This document shows positions 33,732 through 43,300 of a stretch of DNA of 43,570 nt, one piece after another (within the stretch, counting starts at the first letter, position 1; each line of letters begins with the position of its first letter). A model generated the notes under the pieces. The model worked only from the letters and a program-made list of their open reading frames with translations. It did not search any database and was not told the origin of the DNA. Both the position numbers and the translations under genes were made by a program. The stretch comes from Phycisphaerales bacterium (GTDB lineage: Bacteria; Planctomycetota; Phycisphaerae; Phycisphaerales; SM1A02). Location of the stretch: NCBI GenBank assembly GCA_013003065.1, contig JABDLI010000131.1, positions 1 through 43,570 on the forward strand, in the 5' to 3' direction.

Positions 33732-34562
33732 TCAGGTCGGTTGAAGCCGGTAGCGGCCGGGGCGTTTGGGGTCGGTCTCGACCCGGACGACGGGGTTGCC
33801 GGGCTCGTGGTCGAGGACGAGACGCCACGTCTCGGCGGCGGCGCGCTCAAGGAGCGTGACCTTCGAACGCATGTTTTCGTAGGGCAGCATGTCGTAGCCC
33901 ATGCTGAACGCGGGGCCCGCGTGGTTGACCGTGGGCATCACGTCGCCCGGGAAGGCGACGATGCCGTCGGCGTCGGCGAAACGCACCGCCTGCTGCCCCC
34001 AGGTGTGGCCGGGCACGGGCCAGACGTGGATGCCGGGACGCACCTCCGCCTCGCCGTCGACGACGTCCACTTGACCGGCAATCGGATCGAGGTGGGTGCG
34101 CAGGTAGGTCTTCGTCATCGTGGACTTGTTGGCGAGCGCGTCTTCCCATTCCGTTCGCTGCACGACGATGCGGGCCCGGGGAAACGTCGACACCGGCGTG
34201 CCGTCTGCGTCCAGGTGGGTGAGACCGCCGGCGTGGTCGAAGTGCAGGTGGGTCACGATGACGGTGGTCACGTCGCCCGGAGTGACGCCGGCCTCGCCCA
34301 ACGCATCGACGACTGTTCGCCGCTCCAGGTCGTAGAACCCGCGGTCGCGATCCGTCCACTTTCCGCCGAACCCGGTTTCGACGAGCGTCGTCTCGCCGCC
34401 GCCCCGCAGCAGCAGGCAGTTGCACTGGAGGGGAATGCGGTTGTCTTCGTCCGGCGTCGTCAGCCCCGCCCAGATCGCCCGCGGCACGACGCCGAACATG
34501 CTGCCCCCGTCGAGGCGAAAGGCCCCGGCACGGAGAAGCGACCAGTCGTACATCGTGGACAT
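33732..34562 (-). CDS. MBL-fold metallo-hydrolase
   Basis: Metallo-beta-lactamase fold with the metal motif HLHFDH (105-110) and downstream ligands in PVPGHTWGQ and FPGDVMP. The N-terminal part (TMFGVVP-like segment, then LQCNCLLLRGGGETTLVETG) resembles the lactonase/AHL-acylase-like branch of the superfamily. The substrate cannot be fixed; a lactonase or glyoxalase-II-like hydrolase are options. At 276 residues it is complete. ATG 34562 has an AGGA about 9 bases upstream on this strand; ATG 34553 is a nearby alternative. It follows the repeat-filled region and probably has its own promoter. Confidence 0.85.
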   Translation of the reverse strand: MSTMYDWSLLRAGAFRLDGGSMFGVVPRAIWAGLTTPDEDNRIPLQCNCLLLRGGGETTLVETGFGGKWTDRDRGFYDLERRTVVDALGEAGVTPGDVTTVIVTHLHFDHAGGLTHLDADGTPVSTFPRARIVVQRTEWEDALANKSTMTKTYLRTHLDPIAGQVDVVDGEAEVRPGIHVWPVPGHTWGQQAVRFADADGIVAFPGDVMPTVNHAGPAFSMGYDMLPYENMRSKVTLLERAAAETWRLVLDHEPGNPVVRVETDPKRPGRYRLQPT

Positions 34563-34640
34563 CGCAGGGGGTCCTTGTCGGGAGAGGGCGATCGGGTGGT
34601 TCTGCAGCGCCGCAATTGCACGAGCGACCGTCCAGAACCC

Positions 34641-34672
34641 CCGGGTGCCACGGACAGCGAAGCGTCCGTGCC
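34641..34672 (+). repeat. Dispersed palindromic unit, copy 2
   Basis: Same GGTGCCACGGAC-AGCGAAGC-GTCCGTG unit as at 5208-5239, on the opposite strand and with a partly decayed distal arm. It is the exact reverse complement of 34728-34759, so the two copies form a 32-bp inverted repeat around 55 bases. Confidence 0.85.
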
Positions 34673-34727
34673 GTCAGCGTTCATCGCGACGGGGTGTTCG
34701 ATTCCCTCGCGCGGGCGGACGACGCAC

Positions 34728-34759
34728 GGCACGGACGCTTCGCTGTCCGTGGCACCCGG
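34728..34759 (-). repeat. Dispersed palindromic unit, copy 3
   Basis: Exact inverted partner of 34641-34672. The decayed distal arm is the same in both copies, so one was probably made from the other by inverted duplication, or the whole 119-bp structure was inserted as one piece. Confidence 0.85.
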
Positions 34760-34762
34760 AAT

Positions 34763-34833
34763 CTAGGTGTGATTCACGAGGACGTTGTTCATTCGCGGGC
34801 CTCTGAGACAACGTCCTCGTGAATCACACCTAG
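34763..34833. repeat. Perfect 26-bp inverted repeat hairpin
   Basis: The arms at 34763-34788 and 34808-34833 (both ends CTAG) are perfect reverse complements around a 19-base loop. The TAG stop of the nucleotide-sugar dehydrogenase lies inside the distal arm. No T tract follows on either strand. It may be a miniature element or a strong 3' RNA hairpin. Confidence 0.92.
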
Positions 34834-36185
34834 GCCTTCACCACCCGCGCCCGCGGTCCGACCACCGCGCTCATCGCGTTGCGTGTGTCGACGACGAGAC
34901 ACGCGCAGCGTCCGACGAGGTCGTAATCGACCGCCGCGTGGTCGGTGACAACGAGCACGCAGTCGTGCTTGGCGATCTCGGGTTCCGTCAACGCCACCGA
35001 CGCCAGGTCGATCCGGTGTTTCCGCATACGGGGGAAGACGGGCACGTGCGGATCGTGGTAGGCGACCGTGCATCCGGCGGCAACCAGGCGGTCGATGATC
35101 TCGGCCGCGGGGCTCTCGCGGATGTCGTCGATGTCGGGCTTGTAGGCGATGCCCAGGACACACACCGACGCGTCCCGCAGGCTCTTGCCGTCGTCGTTGA
35201 GCGCTTCCGCCACGCGGGTGACGACGTACTCGGGCATGCGGTTGTTGATCTCGCCGGCGAGCTCGATGAAGCGGGTCGTGCGGCCGATCTCCTTCGCCTT
35301 CCACGTCAGGTAGAAGGGATCGATCGGGATGCAGTGGCCGCCGAGCCCGGGACCCGGGAAGAACGGCTGGAAGCCGAAGGGCTTGGTCGAGGCCGCGGCG
35401 ATCACCTCCCACACGTCGATGTCCATCTCGGTGAACAGCACCTTCAGCTCGTTCACCATCGCGATGTTGACCGCGCGGTAGATGTTCTCCAGCAGCTTGG
35501 CCGCTTCGGCGATCTCGGCGCGGCTGACGCGATGGGCCTCCGCGACGATGCTCTCGTAGAGCAGCATGGCGAGGTCGCCGCTGACGTCGTCGATGCCGCC
35601 AACGAGCTTCGGGATCGTCGCTGTCGTCGTATCGGGACGGCCCGGGTCCTCACGTTCCGGGCTGTAGGCGAGGAAGAAGTCGCTGCCGCACGCGAGCCCT
35701 CCTTCGGCGAGGATCGGGAGCATCTCGTCGCGCGTCGTGCCGGGATACGTCGTCGACTCCAGGACGACGAGCTGCCCCGGTCTGAGGACCCGCGCGACCA
35801 TCCGCGTCGAGTTCAGGACGAAGCTCAGATCGGGCTCGTGGTGCTTGCCCAGCGGGGTCGGAACGCAGAGCAGGATCACGTCGGCTTCGGCCAGCCGGGC
35901 CGCGTCGGCGGTGGCGTTGAACCGGTCGGAGGTCGCCAGCGTCTGCGCAAGCTCGTCGCCGAGGTGGGTGAGGTAGTTCTCGCCCCGGCCGAGCGAAGCG
36001 ACCTTGGCGGCGTCGACGTCGTAGCCGAGCACGGGGTAGCCCGCCGCGTGGACCGCACGGGCGAGCGGCAGCCCGACGTAGCCGAGCCCGACGATGCCGA
36101 TGACGGCGGTGCGTTGCTCCAGGCGTTCCCGAAGCTGCTGGGCCGGGGAGTCTTGCGCGGCTGGTTGCGAAGAGGTGACGGTCAT
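34830..36185 (-). CDS. UDP-N-acetylglucosamine 6-dehydrogenase-like nucleotide-sugar dehydrogenase (WbpA-like)
   Basis: NAD-dependent four-electron dehydrogenase making a UDP-uronic acid. The N-terminal Rossmann fold has GIVGLGYVGLPLA; TPLGKHHEPDLSFV is typical of the UDP-HexNAc (WbpA/WbpO) branch. Catalytic Cys285 sits in GPGLGGHCIPIDP, and the C-terminal domain (VLGIAYKPDIDDIRESPA) is complete, for 451 residues. The Met at 36185 is preferred because GGAG lies 5 bases upstream; an earlier Met would intrude on the gap to the E2 gene. Functionally it is the first step of the pathway whose later enzymes are at 15981-18881. It lies 28 bases downstream of the E2 gene on the same strand. Confidence 0.92.
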   Translation of the reverse strand: MTVTSSQPAAQDSPAQQLRERLEQRTAVIGIVGLGYVGLPLARAVHAAGYPVLGYDVDAAKVASLGRGENYLTHLGDELAQTLATSDRFNATADAARLAEADVILLCVPTPLGKHHEPDLSFVLNSTRMVARVLRPGQLVVLESTTYPGTTRDEMLPILAEGGLACGSDFFLAYSPEREDPGRPDTTTATIPKLVGGIDDVSGDLAMLLYESIVAEAHRVSRAEIAEAAKLLENIYRAVNIAMVNELKVLFTEMDIDVWEVIAAASTKPFGFQPFFPGPGLGGHCIPIDPFYLTWKAKEIGRTTRFIELAGEINNRMPEYVVTRVAEALNDDGKSLRDASVCVLGIAYKPDIDDIRESPAAEIIDRLVAAGCTVAYHDPHVPVFPRMRKHRIDLASVALTEPEIAKHDCVLVVTDHAAVDYDLVGRCACLVVDTRNAMSAVVGPRARVVKA

Positions 36186-36213
36186 GCGACTCCGATGCGA
36201 AGCGGGGCGTGGG

Positions 36214-37554
36214 TCAGTCGCCAAGGAGCGTCTCCGGGTCCTCGAGCAGCTTGACGACGGTGTTGAGGAACCGCGCGCCTTCGGCGCCGTCGACCACGCG
36301 GTGATCGCAGCTCAGGCTCAGCGGCAGGATGACGCCGGCGTAGAACATTCCGTTCTTCGTCAGCACCCGCTCGGCCGCGCGGCCCGCCGCGAGGATCGCG
36401 ACCTCGGGGTAGTTGATGATGGGCGTCGCGAACATCCCGCCGTAGGAGCCGACGTTGGAGATCGTGAACGTGCCGCCCACGAGACGCTCCCGGTCGATCG
36501 TGCGGTTTCGGCAGGAGCGGGCGACCTCGCCGACCGAGTCGGCAAGCTGCAGGAGGCTGAGGGTGTCGGCCTCGTCGATGACGGGCACCATGAGCCCGTG
36601 CTCGGTGTCGACGGCGCAGCCGAGGTTGATGACGCCCTTGATCAGGATCTCGGCCTGCTCGTCGTCCACGTTCGCGTTCAGGCTCGGGTGGATCCTGAGC
36701 GCCCGGCACACCGCGGTCATGACGAACGGCAACAGGCTGATCTTTCGCCCGAGCACGCGACCGTACTCGGCCCGCTTCGCTTCGAGCGCGGTGACGTCGG
36801 CTTCGTCGACGACGGTGAAGTGAACCGCGGTCTTGACCGATCGGTCGAGCGCGTTGGCGATCTTCCGGCGGACGCCGCGGAACGGAATGCGTTCGGCGAT
36901 CCCGTCGGCGGAGAGCGTGACGGGCGCGGGCGGCGGGGAGGGGATGGCGGCGGCGGTCCGGCCCGGCGTCGCGACCGCGTTGCCGTCGCCGGTGAAGGCA
37001 AGCACGTCGCTCGCGGTCACGCGACCTCCGCGACCGGTCCCGGCGACGGCGTTGATGTCGACGCCCCGCTCCCGCGCGATGCGTCGCACCGAGGGCGTCG
37101 CGAGCGCCTTGCCGGTGCGTGTCGCCGTGGCCGGATCGTGGCGGCGTCGCGTGAAGGCGTCGGAGACCCGCAGCGTCGCATCCACCGAGCCGACGACGGT
37201 GCCGGCATCTTCGCGTTCTCCGTTGGCCTCGGCGGCCTTTGCCGTGATGCTGGCATTCTTCGCCGCCTTCGGCGGGGAAGCAGCGCCGGCTTTCGAGCCC
37301 GTTCCGTACTCGACGAGGATCGAGCCGACCACGAGCACGTCACCTTCGTTGCCGTTGAGCTTCGCGATCGTGCCGGCCCACGGGCTCGGCACCTCGACGA
37401 GGGCCTTGTCCGTCTCCATCTCGGCGATGACCTGATGCTCTTCCACGGTCTCGCCGGGCGTCACCCGCCAGCGGATGAGCTCGGCCTCGTGCACGCCCTC
37501 CCCGAGGTCGGGAAGGATGAAGTGACTCTTGTCTGCCGGTTGCTTGATCGCCAT
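36214..37554 (-). CDS. 2-oxo acid dehydrogenase E2 (dihydrolipoamide acyltransferase)
   Basis: Core enzyme of a pyruvate or branched-chain 2-oxo acid dehydrogenase. One N-terminal lipoyl domain carries the lipoylated Lys50 in EMETDKALVEVPS. A flexible Ala-rich linker leads to an E3-binding domain (ATPSVRRIARERGVDINAV, then GRVTASDVLAF). The catalytic domain ends with the DHRVVDG active-site motif and FLNTVVKLLEDPETLL. At 446 residues it is of usual single-lipoyl size. E1-beta and E1-alpha genes lie immediately upstream on the same strand. Acyl specificity cannot be told from sequence by eye. Confidence 0.93.
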   Translation of the reverse strand: MAIKQPADKSHFILPDLGEGVHEAELIRWRVTPGETVEEHQVIAEMETDKALVEVPSPWAGTIAKLNGNEGDVLVVGSILVEYGTGSKAGAASPPKAAKNASITAKAAEANGEREDAGTVVGSVDATLRVSDAFTRRRHDPATATRTGKALATPSVRRIARERGVDINAVAGTGRGGRVTASDVLAFTGDGNAVATPGRTAAAIPSPPPAPVTLSADGIAERIPFRGVRRKIANALDRSVKTAVHFTVVDEADVTALEAKRAEYGRVLGRKISLLPFVMTAVCRALRIHPSLNANVDDEQAEILIKGVINLGCAVDTEHGLMVPVIDEADTLSLLQLADSVGEVARSCRNRTIDRERLVGGTFTISNVGSYGGMFATPIINYPEVAILAAGRAAERVLTKNGMFYAGVILPLSLSCDHRVVDGAEGARFLNTVVKLLEDPETLLGD

Positions 37555-37582
37555 GGTTGTCTCTTGCGAACGCGTGGCCGAT

Positions 37583-38551
37583 TCAGTACGCCGCGACCTG
37601 CTCCACCGCCTCGCCGATGCGTTGGGCGTCGGGCAGATACTCCAGCTCGAGCTTGTAGTACGGCATCACCGTGTCGAACCCGGTGACCCGCTGGATCGGC
37701 GCCTCCAGATGCAGGAAGCAGTGTTCCATGATCTGGGTCGCGAGCTCGGCGCCGAGCCCGCACGTGCGTGGCGCCTCGTGCACGATCACCACCCGCCCGG
37801 TCTTTTTGACGGACTCGACGATGGTGGGGGTGTCGATCGGGTAGATCGTTCGCAGGTCGATCAGCTCGATCGAAGCCGATGCCGCCTCGACGGCGTTCAT
37901 GCACTGGATGACGCTGGCGCCCCACGAGATCATTGTGATGTCGGAGCCTTCGGCCACGACGCGGGCGCTGCCGATCGGCACGGTGTATTCGTCCTCGGGG
38001 ACCTCTTCGCGGAAGGCGCGGTAGATCCGCTTCGGCTCGAAGAAGATCACCGGATCGGGATCGCGGATCGCGCTGACGAGCAGTCCCTTCGCGTCGTAGG
38101 GCGACGCGGGCATCACCACTTTGAGCCCCGGCGTGTGGGCGTAGATCGACTCGGGGCTGTCGGAGTGCAGCTCCGGGGCGTGGATACCGCCACCGACCGG
38201 CACGCGAATGGTGAGCGGCACCGTGAGCGCGCCCCGCGTGCGGGTGCGAAAGCGGGCGGCGTGCGTGCAGATCTGGTCGTAGGCGGGGCCGAGGAAGCCT
38301 TCGAACTGGATCTCCGGCACGGGCCGCAGCCCGCCCATCGCAAGACCGATCGCCGTGCCGATGATGCCGGACTCCGCGAGCGGCGTGTCGACGACGCGTC
38401 CCGGTCCGAACCGCTTGTGCAGCCCTTCGGTCGCGCGGAAGACGCCGCCGTTCTTGCCGACGTCCTCGCCGAGCAGGATGACGCGTTCGTCGTCCTCCAT
38501 CTCCTGCGTGAGGGCGAGGTTGATTGCCTGGACCAGCGTGAGGTTTGCCAT
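37583..38551 (-). CDS. 2-oxo acid dehydrogenase E1 beta subunit
   Basis: Transketolase-like beta subunit of the thiamine-diphosphate-dependent E1 heterotetramer. It has the family signatures LGEDVGKNGGVFRATEGL, DTPLAESGIIGTAIG and HSDSPESIYAHTPGLKVVMP, and a complete C-terminal transketolase-C domain (IDLRTIYPIDTPTIVESVKKTGR). It has 322 residues from Met 38551; an upstream Met (38569) would add six residues. The gene sits between E1-alpha and E2, separated from E2 by 28 bases. Confidence 0.93.
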   Translation of the reverse strand: MANLTLVQAINLALTQEMEDDERVILLGEDVGKNGGVFRATEGLHKRFGPGRVVDTPLAESGIIGTAIGLAMGGLRPVPEIQFEGFLGPAYDQICTHAARFRTRTRGALTVPLTIRVPVGGGIHAPELHSDSPESIYAHTPGLKVVMPASPYDAKGLLVSAIRDPDPVIFFEPKRIYRAFREEVPEDEYTVPIGSARVVAEGSDITMISWGASVIQCMNAVEAASASIELIDLRTIYPIDTPTIVESVKKTGRVVIVHEAPRTCGLGAELATQIMEHCFLHLEAPIQRVTGFDTVMPYYKLELEYLPDAQRIGEAVEQVAAY

Positions 38552-38569
38552 CGTGGGTCGAGCTCTCAA

Positions 38570-39697
38570 TCAGCGGGTGGGGGCGGAAGCCGCCTGCGTG
38601 TCACGCAGCGGCGAGGGATCCTGCCCGAGACTGTGCGTGCGGAGCGTGCTGCGTTGCACGCGGAGGTTCGGGGGGATCTCCGCGAACGTGTGGTCGAAGA
38701 TGTCGTTCGTCGTGGGCTCGGCGATCTCCTCCGCGCGTTTCACGACGGCGGAGACGATCTCCTTGGCGCTGGCCTGCAACGCCTCTTCCTTCTTGGTCGT
38801 CCAGAGCTTGCGTTCGTCGAGGAAGAGGCGGAGGCGGATGAGCGGATCGCGTTTCTTCCACATCTCGACCTCGTCCGCGTCGCGGTAGCGGCGGGCGTCG
38901 TCGGCCGTCGTGTGATCACCGAGCCGGTAGGTGACGGCCTCGATGAACGTGGGCCGTTTCTCGTCGCGGGCGCGGACGGCGGCATCGCGGATGACCTTGA
39001 CCATCGCGAACAAGTCGTTCCCGTCCACCTGCACGCACGGCATGCCGTACGCAATGCCCCGCTGGGCGACGGTGGGCGCGGAACACTGGATCTTCGTCGG
39101 TACCGAGATGGCCCACGAGTTGTTCTGGCAGACGAAGACGACCGGCAGGTCGAGGTTGGCGGCGAAGTTCGCCGCCTCGTGGAAGTCACCTTCGCTCGTC
39201 GCCCCGTCACCGAAGAACGTGCAGGCGATGCGGTTCTCGCCGTTGTATTTCGCCGCCCATGCGAGCCCGGCCGCGTGCAGCATCTGCGTGCCGATGGGGA
39301 TGGCAAGGGGGGTGCAGTAGCAACCCTCCGGGATCTCGTTGCCACGCTCGTCACCCATCCAGTGCAGCAGCACGTGCTCCATCGGAAGCCCGTGCCAGAA
39401 CAGCCCCGCGTTCTCCCGATAGCACGTGACGAACCAGTCGTCCTTCTGCAACGCGTACGCCGCACCGAGGCTGGCCGCCTCCTGGCCCATGTTCTGCGGG
39501 TAGGTGCCCATTCGCCCGGATCGCTGAAGCTTGAACGCCACCTCGTCGTAGTGACGACACACGCTCATGTGCTCGTACAGCTTGACGACGTCCTCGTCGG
39601 GGATCAGCCCCTCACCGAGCTTCGCGTCGAACTTGCCGTGTTCGTCGAGGATGGAGACGTGCTCGATCGACGTTTCGTAGACGGTCTTGACGGGCAT
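38570..39697 (-). CDS. 2-oxo acid dehydrogenase E1 alpha subunit
   Basis: Thiamine-diphosphate-binding subunit. The ThDP/Mg motif is GDGATSEGDFHEAANFAA through CQNN (163-193). The phosphorylation-loop-like segment RLGDHTTADDARRY is typical of branched-chain and bacterial pyruvate E1-alpha. The protein has 375 residues from Met 39697. A much longer frame continues upstream through the hexamer array, but that extension is repeat-encoded and the domain begins naturally here. It is the first gene of E1-alpha, E1-beta, E2, then the UDP-sugar dehydrogenase. No E3 (lipoamide dehydrogenase) gene is in the window. Confidence 0.93.
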   Translation of the reverse strand: MPVKTVYETSIEHVSILDEHGKFDAKLGEGLIPDEDVVKLYEHMSVCRHYDEVAFKLQRSGRMGTYPQNMGQEAASLGAAYALQKDDWFVTCYRENAGLFWHGLPMEHVLLHWMGDERGNEIPEGCYCTPLAIPIGTQMLHAAGLAWAAKYNGENRIACTFFGDGATSEGDFHEAANFAANLDLPVVFVCQNNSWAISVPTKIQCSAPTVAQRGIAYGMPCVQVDGNDLFAMVKVIRDAAVRARDEKRPTFIEAVTYRLGDHTTADDARRYRDADEVEMWKKRDPLIRLRLFLDERKLWTTKKEEALQASAKEIVSAVVKRAEEIAEPTTNDIFDHTFAEIPPNLRVQRSTLRTHSLGQDPSPLRDTQAASAPTR

Positions 39698-40393
39698 GGG
39701 GCGGGTTCCTGATCGAATCATCGACTCCCGGCGGCATCGGCCGCCGGGTACGCGACCGGAGACGGTCGCATCGGGAAACGCGGGAGGACGGCACGAGTGA
39801 CCCCGGCGCGATGCGAGGCCGGGTTTGGCGGGCCGCGCTGGGCGGTTGGACATTGTAGCCGATTGTGGGGGGGGCGAGGGCACGGTCGCGGACGCGGGCA
39901 CGGACACGGACACGGACACGGACGCGGACACGGGCGCGGTCGCGGTCGCGGTCGCGGGCGCGGACACGGGCACGGTCGCGGGCACGGACGCGGCCACGGC
40001 CACGGACACGGACGCGGGCACGGACGCGGGCACGGACGCGGACACGGACGCGGACACGGACGCGGACACGGACGCGGACACGGACACGGCCACGGACGCG
40101 GGCACGGACACGGCCACGGACGCGGGCACGGATACCGACGCGGACCCGGACGCGGACCCGGACGCGGCCACGGCCACGGACCCGCACGCGGCCCCGGCCC
40201 CGGACCCGCCCCCACCCGCACGCAACGTCAGTCTGGGGAAGCCGGGAAAGCGTGTCAGCGTGGTCTTCCCGCGCGCCCATCCCACCCATCGCCGGAATTG
40301 AACGCCATCTTGCCACGAGCCCGTTGCAGTCACGGACAGGGGACCGGACGATGGGCTTTGTCCTTCCCATTGTCCTGCACCAGAGGCGACCAC
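39698..40393. other. 696-base divergent intergenic region
   Basis: It separates the E1-alpha start (-) from the propeller-protein start (+). About 180 bases next to each gene are ordinary sequence and the middle is the hexamer array. On the minus strand a TACAAT (-10-like) lies at 39857-39852, but no good -35 accompanies it. AGAGG at 40382-40386 is the ribosome-binding site of the + gene. Confidence 0.5.
39880..40206 (-). repeat. Degenerate hexamer array 2, opposite orientation to array 1
   Basis: About 54 units of RCGGNC (the reverse complement of GNCCGY) fill the middle of the divergent region, with the ACGGAC/GCGGAC alternation dominant. The 3' end becomes more C-rich (CGGACCCGGACG, then CCCCGGCCCC). 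Read towards the E1-alpha gene it has the same GNCCGY sense as array 1 has towards the VWA gene. Confidence 0.9.
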
Positions 40394-43300
40394 ATGATCC
40401 GCGCGCTCCCCATCGCTCTCCTGTCTCTCGCCATCAGCCCCTCCGTGGCCCCCGCGGCGGTGGCCGAGGAAGCCAAACCGGCGCCGAGCCGGGAGCTCGA
40501 ATCGTCCGACGTCAGCGCGTTGAAGTTCCGCTCGATCGGACCGGCCCTCATGTCGGGTCGCATCGCGGACATCGCCATCGACCCGGTGAAACCGAACACC
40601 TGGTACGTGGCCGTCGGATCGGGCAACCTCTGGAAGACCGAGAATGCGGGCACGACGTGGACGCCCATCTTCGACGACAAGGGTTCCTACTCCCTCGGCT
40701 GCGTGTCGATCGATCCCAACGATCGTCACACCATCTGGGTGGGGACCGGGGAGAACGTCAGCGGGCGGCACGTCGGCTACGGTGACGGCGTGTACGTGAG
40801 CCGGGACGGCGGCCAGTCGTTCACGAATGTCGGCCTGGAGAAGTCCGAGCACCTCTCCAAGATCCTGATCGATCCCCGCGATTCGGACACCGTCTACGTT
40901 GCCGCGCAGGGACCGCTCTGGTCGCCCGGCGGCGAACGCGGGCTCTTCAAGACCACCGACGGCGGCGAGACGTGGACCCCGGTCCTGACCAAGGGCAAGT
41001 GGACGGGCGTCACGGATGTCGTCATGGATCCCACCGATCCGGACGTGCTCTATGCCGCGACGCACCAGCGGCACCGCACGGTGTGGGCCCTCATCGACGG
41101 CGGCCCGGAGTCCGGCATCTTCAAGTCGACCGATGCGGGGGAGACCTGGACGGAGCTGAAGCGCGGGCTGCCCGGCGCGGACAAGGGAAAGATGTCGCTG
41201 GGGGTGTCGCCGCAGCAGCCGAGCGTCGTCTACGCGACGATCGAGCTCGCCGGTCGCGAGGGTGGAATCTGGCGCTCCGAGAATGGCGGGGCGAGCTGGA
41301 CCAAGATGAGCGACTACACGAGCGGGGGAACCGGGCCGCACTACTACCAGGAAATCTACGTCGACCCGCACCGCTTCGACGTCTTCTACCACGCCAACGT
41401 CCGGCTGGGGCGGACGACGGACGGGGGGAAGACCTTCGAGGTCGTCGAGAGCCGGAACAAGCACGTCGACAACCACGCCGTCGCGTTTCATCCGACCGAT
41501 CCCGACTTCCTCCTCGTCGGGTGCGACGGTGGCCTGTACCGGTCCTGGGATCAGGGCGAGACCTACGAGTTCTGCGCCAACCTCCCGGTGACGCAGTTCT
41601 ACAAGGTGGACGTCGATTACGACGAGCCCTTCTATCACGTCGTCGGCGGGACGCAGGACAACAACACGCAGTACGGGCCGACACGCACGAACAACAACAT
41701 CGGCATTCGCAATGCGGACTGGCGGATCACGATCGGCGGTGACGGCCATGACTGTGCCATCGATCCCGAGAATCCCGACATCATCTACTCGGAGTCCCAG
41801 CAGGGGTACCTGCGACGCTTCGACCGGCGGACGGGCGAGTCGATCGACATCCGCCCGCGCCCGGAAGCCGGCGAAGAGGAGCTGCGGTACAACTGGGACT
41901 CGCCCATATTGATCAGCCCGCACTCGCACACGCGGCTGTACTTCGGCTCGAAGAAGCTCCACCGGAGCGACGATCGGGGCGATTCATGGACGACGATCAG
42001 CCCGGACCTCTCTCGGAACCTCGATCGCTTCACGCTGCCGATCATGGAACGGGTCTGGAGCATCGACGCGATCTTCGACCTCTACGCGATGTCCCAGTAC
42101 GGGAACATCACCTCCATCAGCGAGTCGCCGCTCGAGGCGGGCTTGATCTACGTCGGGACGGACGATGGATTGATTCAGGTCACCGAAGACGGAGGCGAGA
42201 CCTGGCGGAAGATCGACAAGGTGTACGGCGTTCCCGAGTTCGCCTTCGTCAACGACGTCAAGGCGGATCTTCACGACGCGAACACGGTGTACGCCGTGTT
42301 CGACGATCACAAGACCGGTGACTTCGAGCCCTACGTGGCGCGGAGCCGAGATCGCGGCCGAACCTGGGATTCGATTGCGTCCGACCTGCCCGAGCGTCAC
42401 CTCGTGTGGCGGATCGAGCAAGACCACGAGGTCGCGGAGCTGCTCTTCGTCGGCACGGAGTTCGGCGTCTTCTACTCGCGGGATGCCGGCGCGCACTGGA
42501 TCAAGCTCGCGGGCACGCCGAACATCCCGTTTCGAGATCTGGCGATTCAGCGACGGGAGAACGACCTGGTCGGCGCCACGTTCGGTCGCGGGTTCTACGT
42601 TCTGGACGACTACGCGCCGCTGCGGGAGATCGACGCCGAGCTTCTGAAAGAGCAGGAGCTCGCGTTGTTCCCGGTTCGCAAGGCGTTGCTCTACATCGTG
42701 GACCGGCCGCTCGGACGCCCGAAGGGAGCGCAGGGGGACAGCTACTACGCGGCCGACAACCCGCCCTACGGCGCCGTCTTCACCTACTACCTGCGGGATG
42801 ATCTCGAGACACGCGAAGCCAGGCGGAAGGAGCAGGAGAAGAAGGTCAAGGAGGCGGGAGGCGACAACCTCTATCCGGGCTGGGACGAGCTCAAGAAGGA
42901 GGAGCGTGAGGAGGACCCGGTGCTGATCTTCACGATCGAGGATGACGCCGGCGATGTGGTCCGCCGCATCACGGGGCCGACGAAATCGGGTCTTCACCGC
43001 ATCGCCTGGGACCTGCGGTACGCGGGCTTCACCGGTCGGGGAGAGCAGGGGCCGCTGGTCACCCCGGGCACCTACACCGTCTCGGCGACACGACGCGTGG
43101 ACGACGTGGAGACCGGCCTCGGTGAGCCACGGGAGTTCGAGGTGGTCGCGATCGGCGCGTCGAGCCTGCCCCGGCAGGATCGCGAGGAGACCCTGGCCTT
43201 CCAGATGGAGGTCGGGGCGTTGCAGAAGGACGTCATCGGCACGACGCGAAAGCTCGACGAGGTCCTGGCCCAGCTCGCGGAGATCAAGCAAGTCGTCACC

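Noticed and set aside
33195-34766. 523-codon + strand frame over the HD-GYP 3' end and the MBL gene
   Set aside because: It overlaps two well-supported genes and shows no domain.
39698-41962. Minus-strand open frame extending E1-alpha to over 1100 residues
   Set aside because: The extension is encoded by the hexamer array and by the antisense of the propeller gene. The E1-alpha domain starts naturally at Met 39697.
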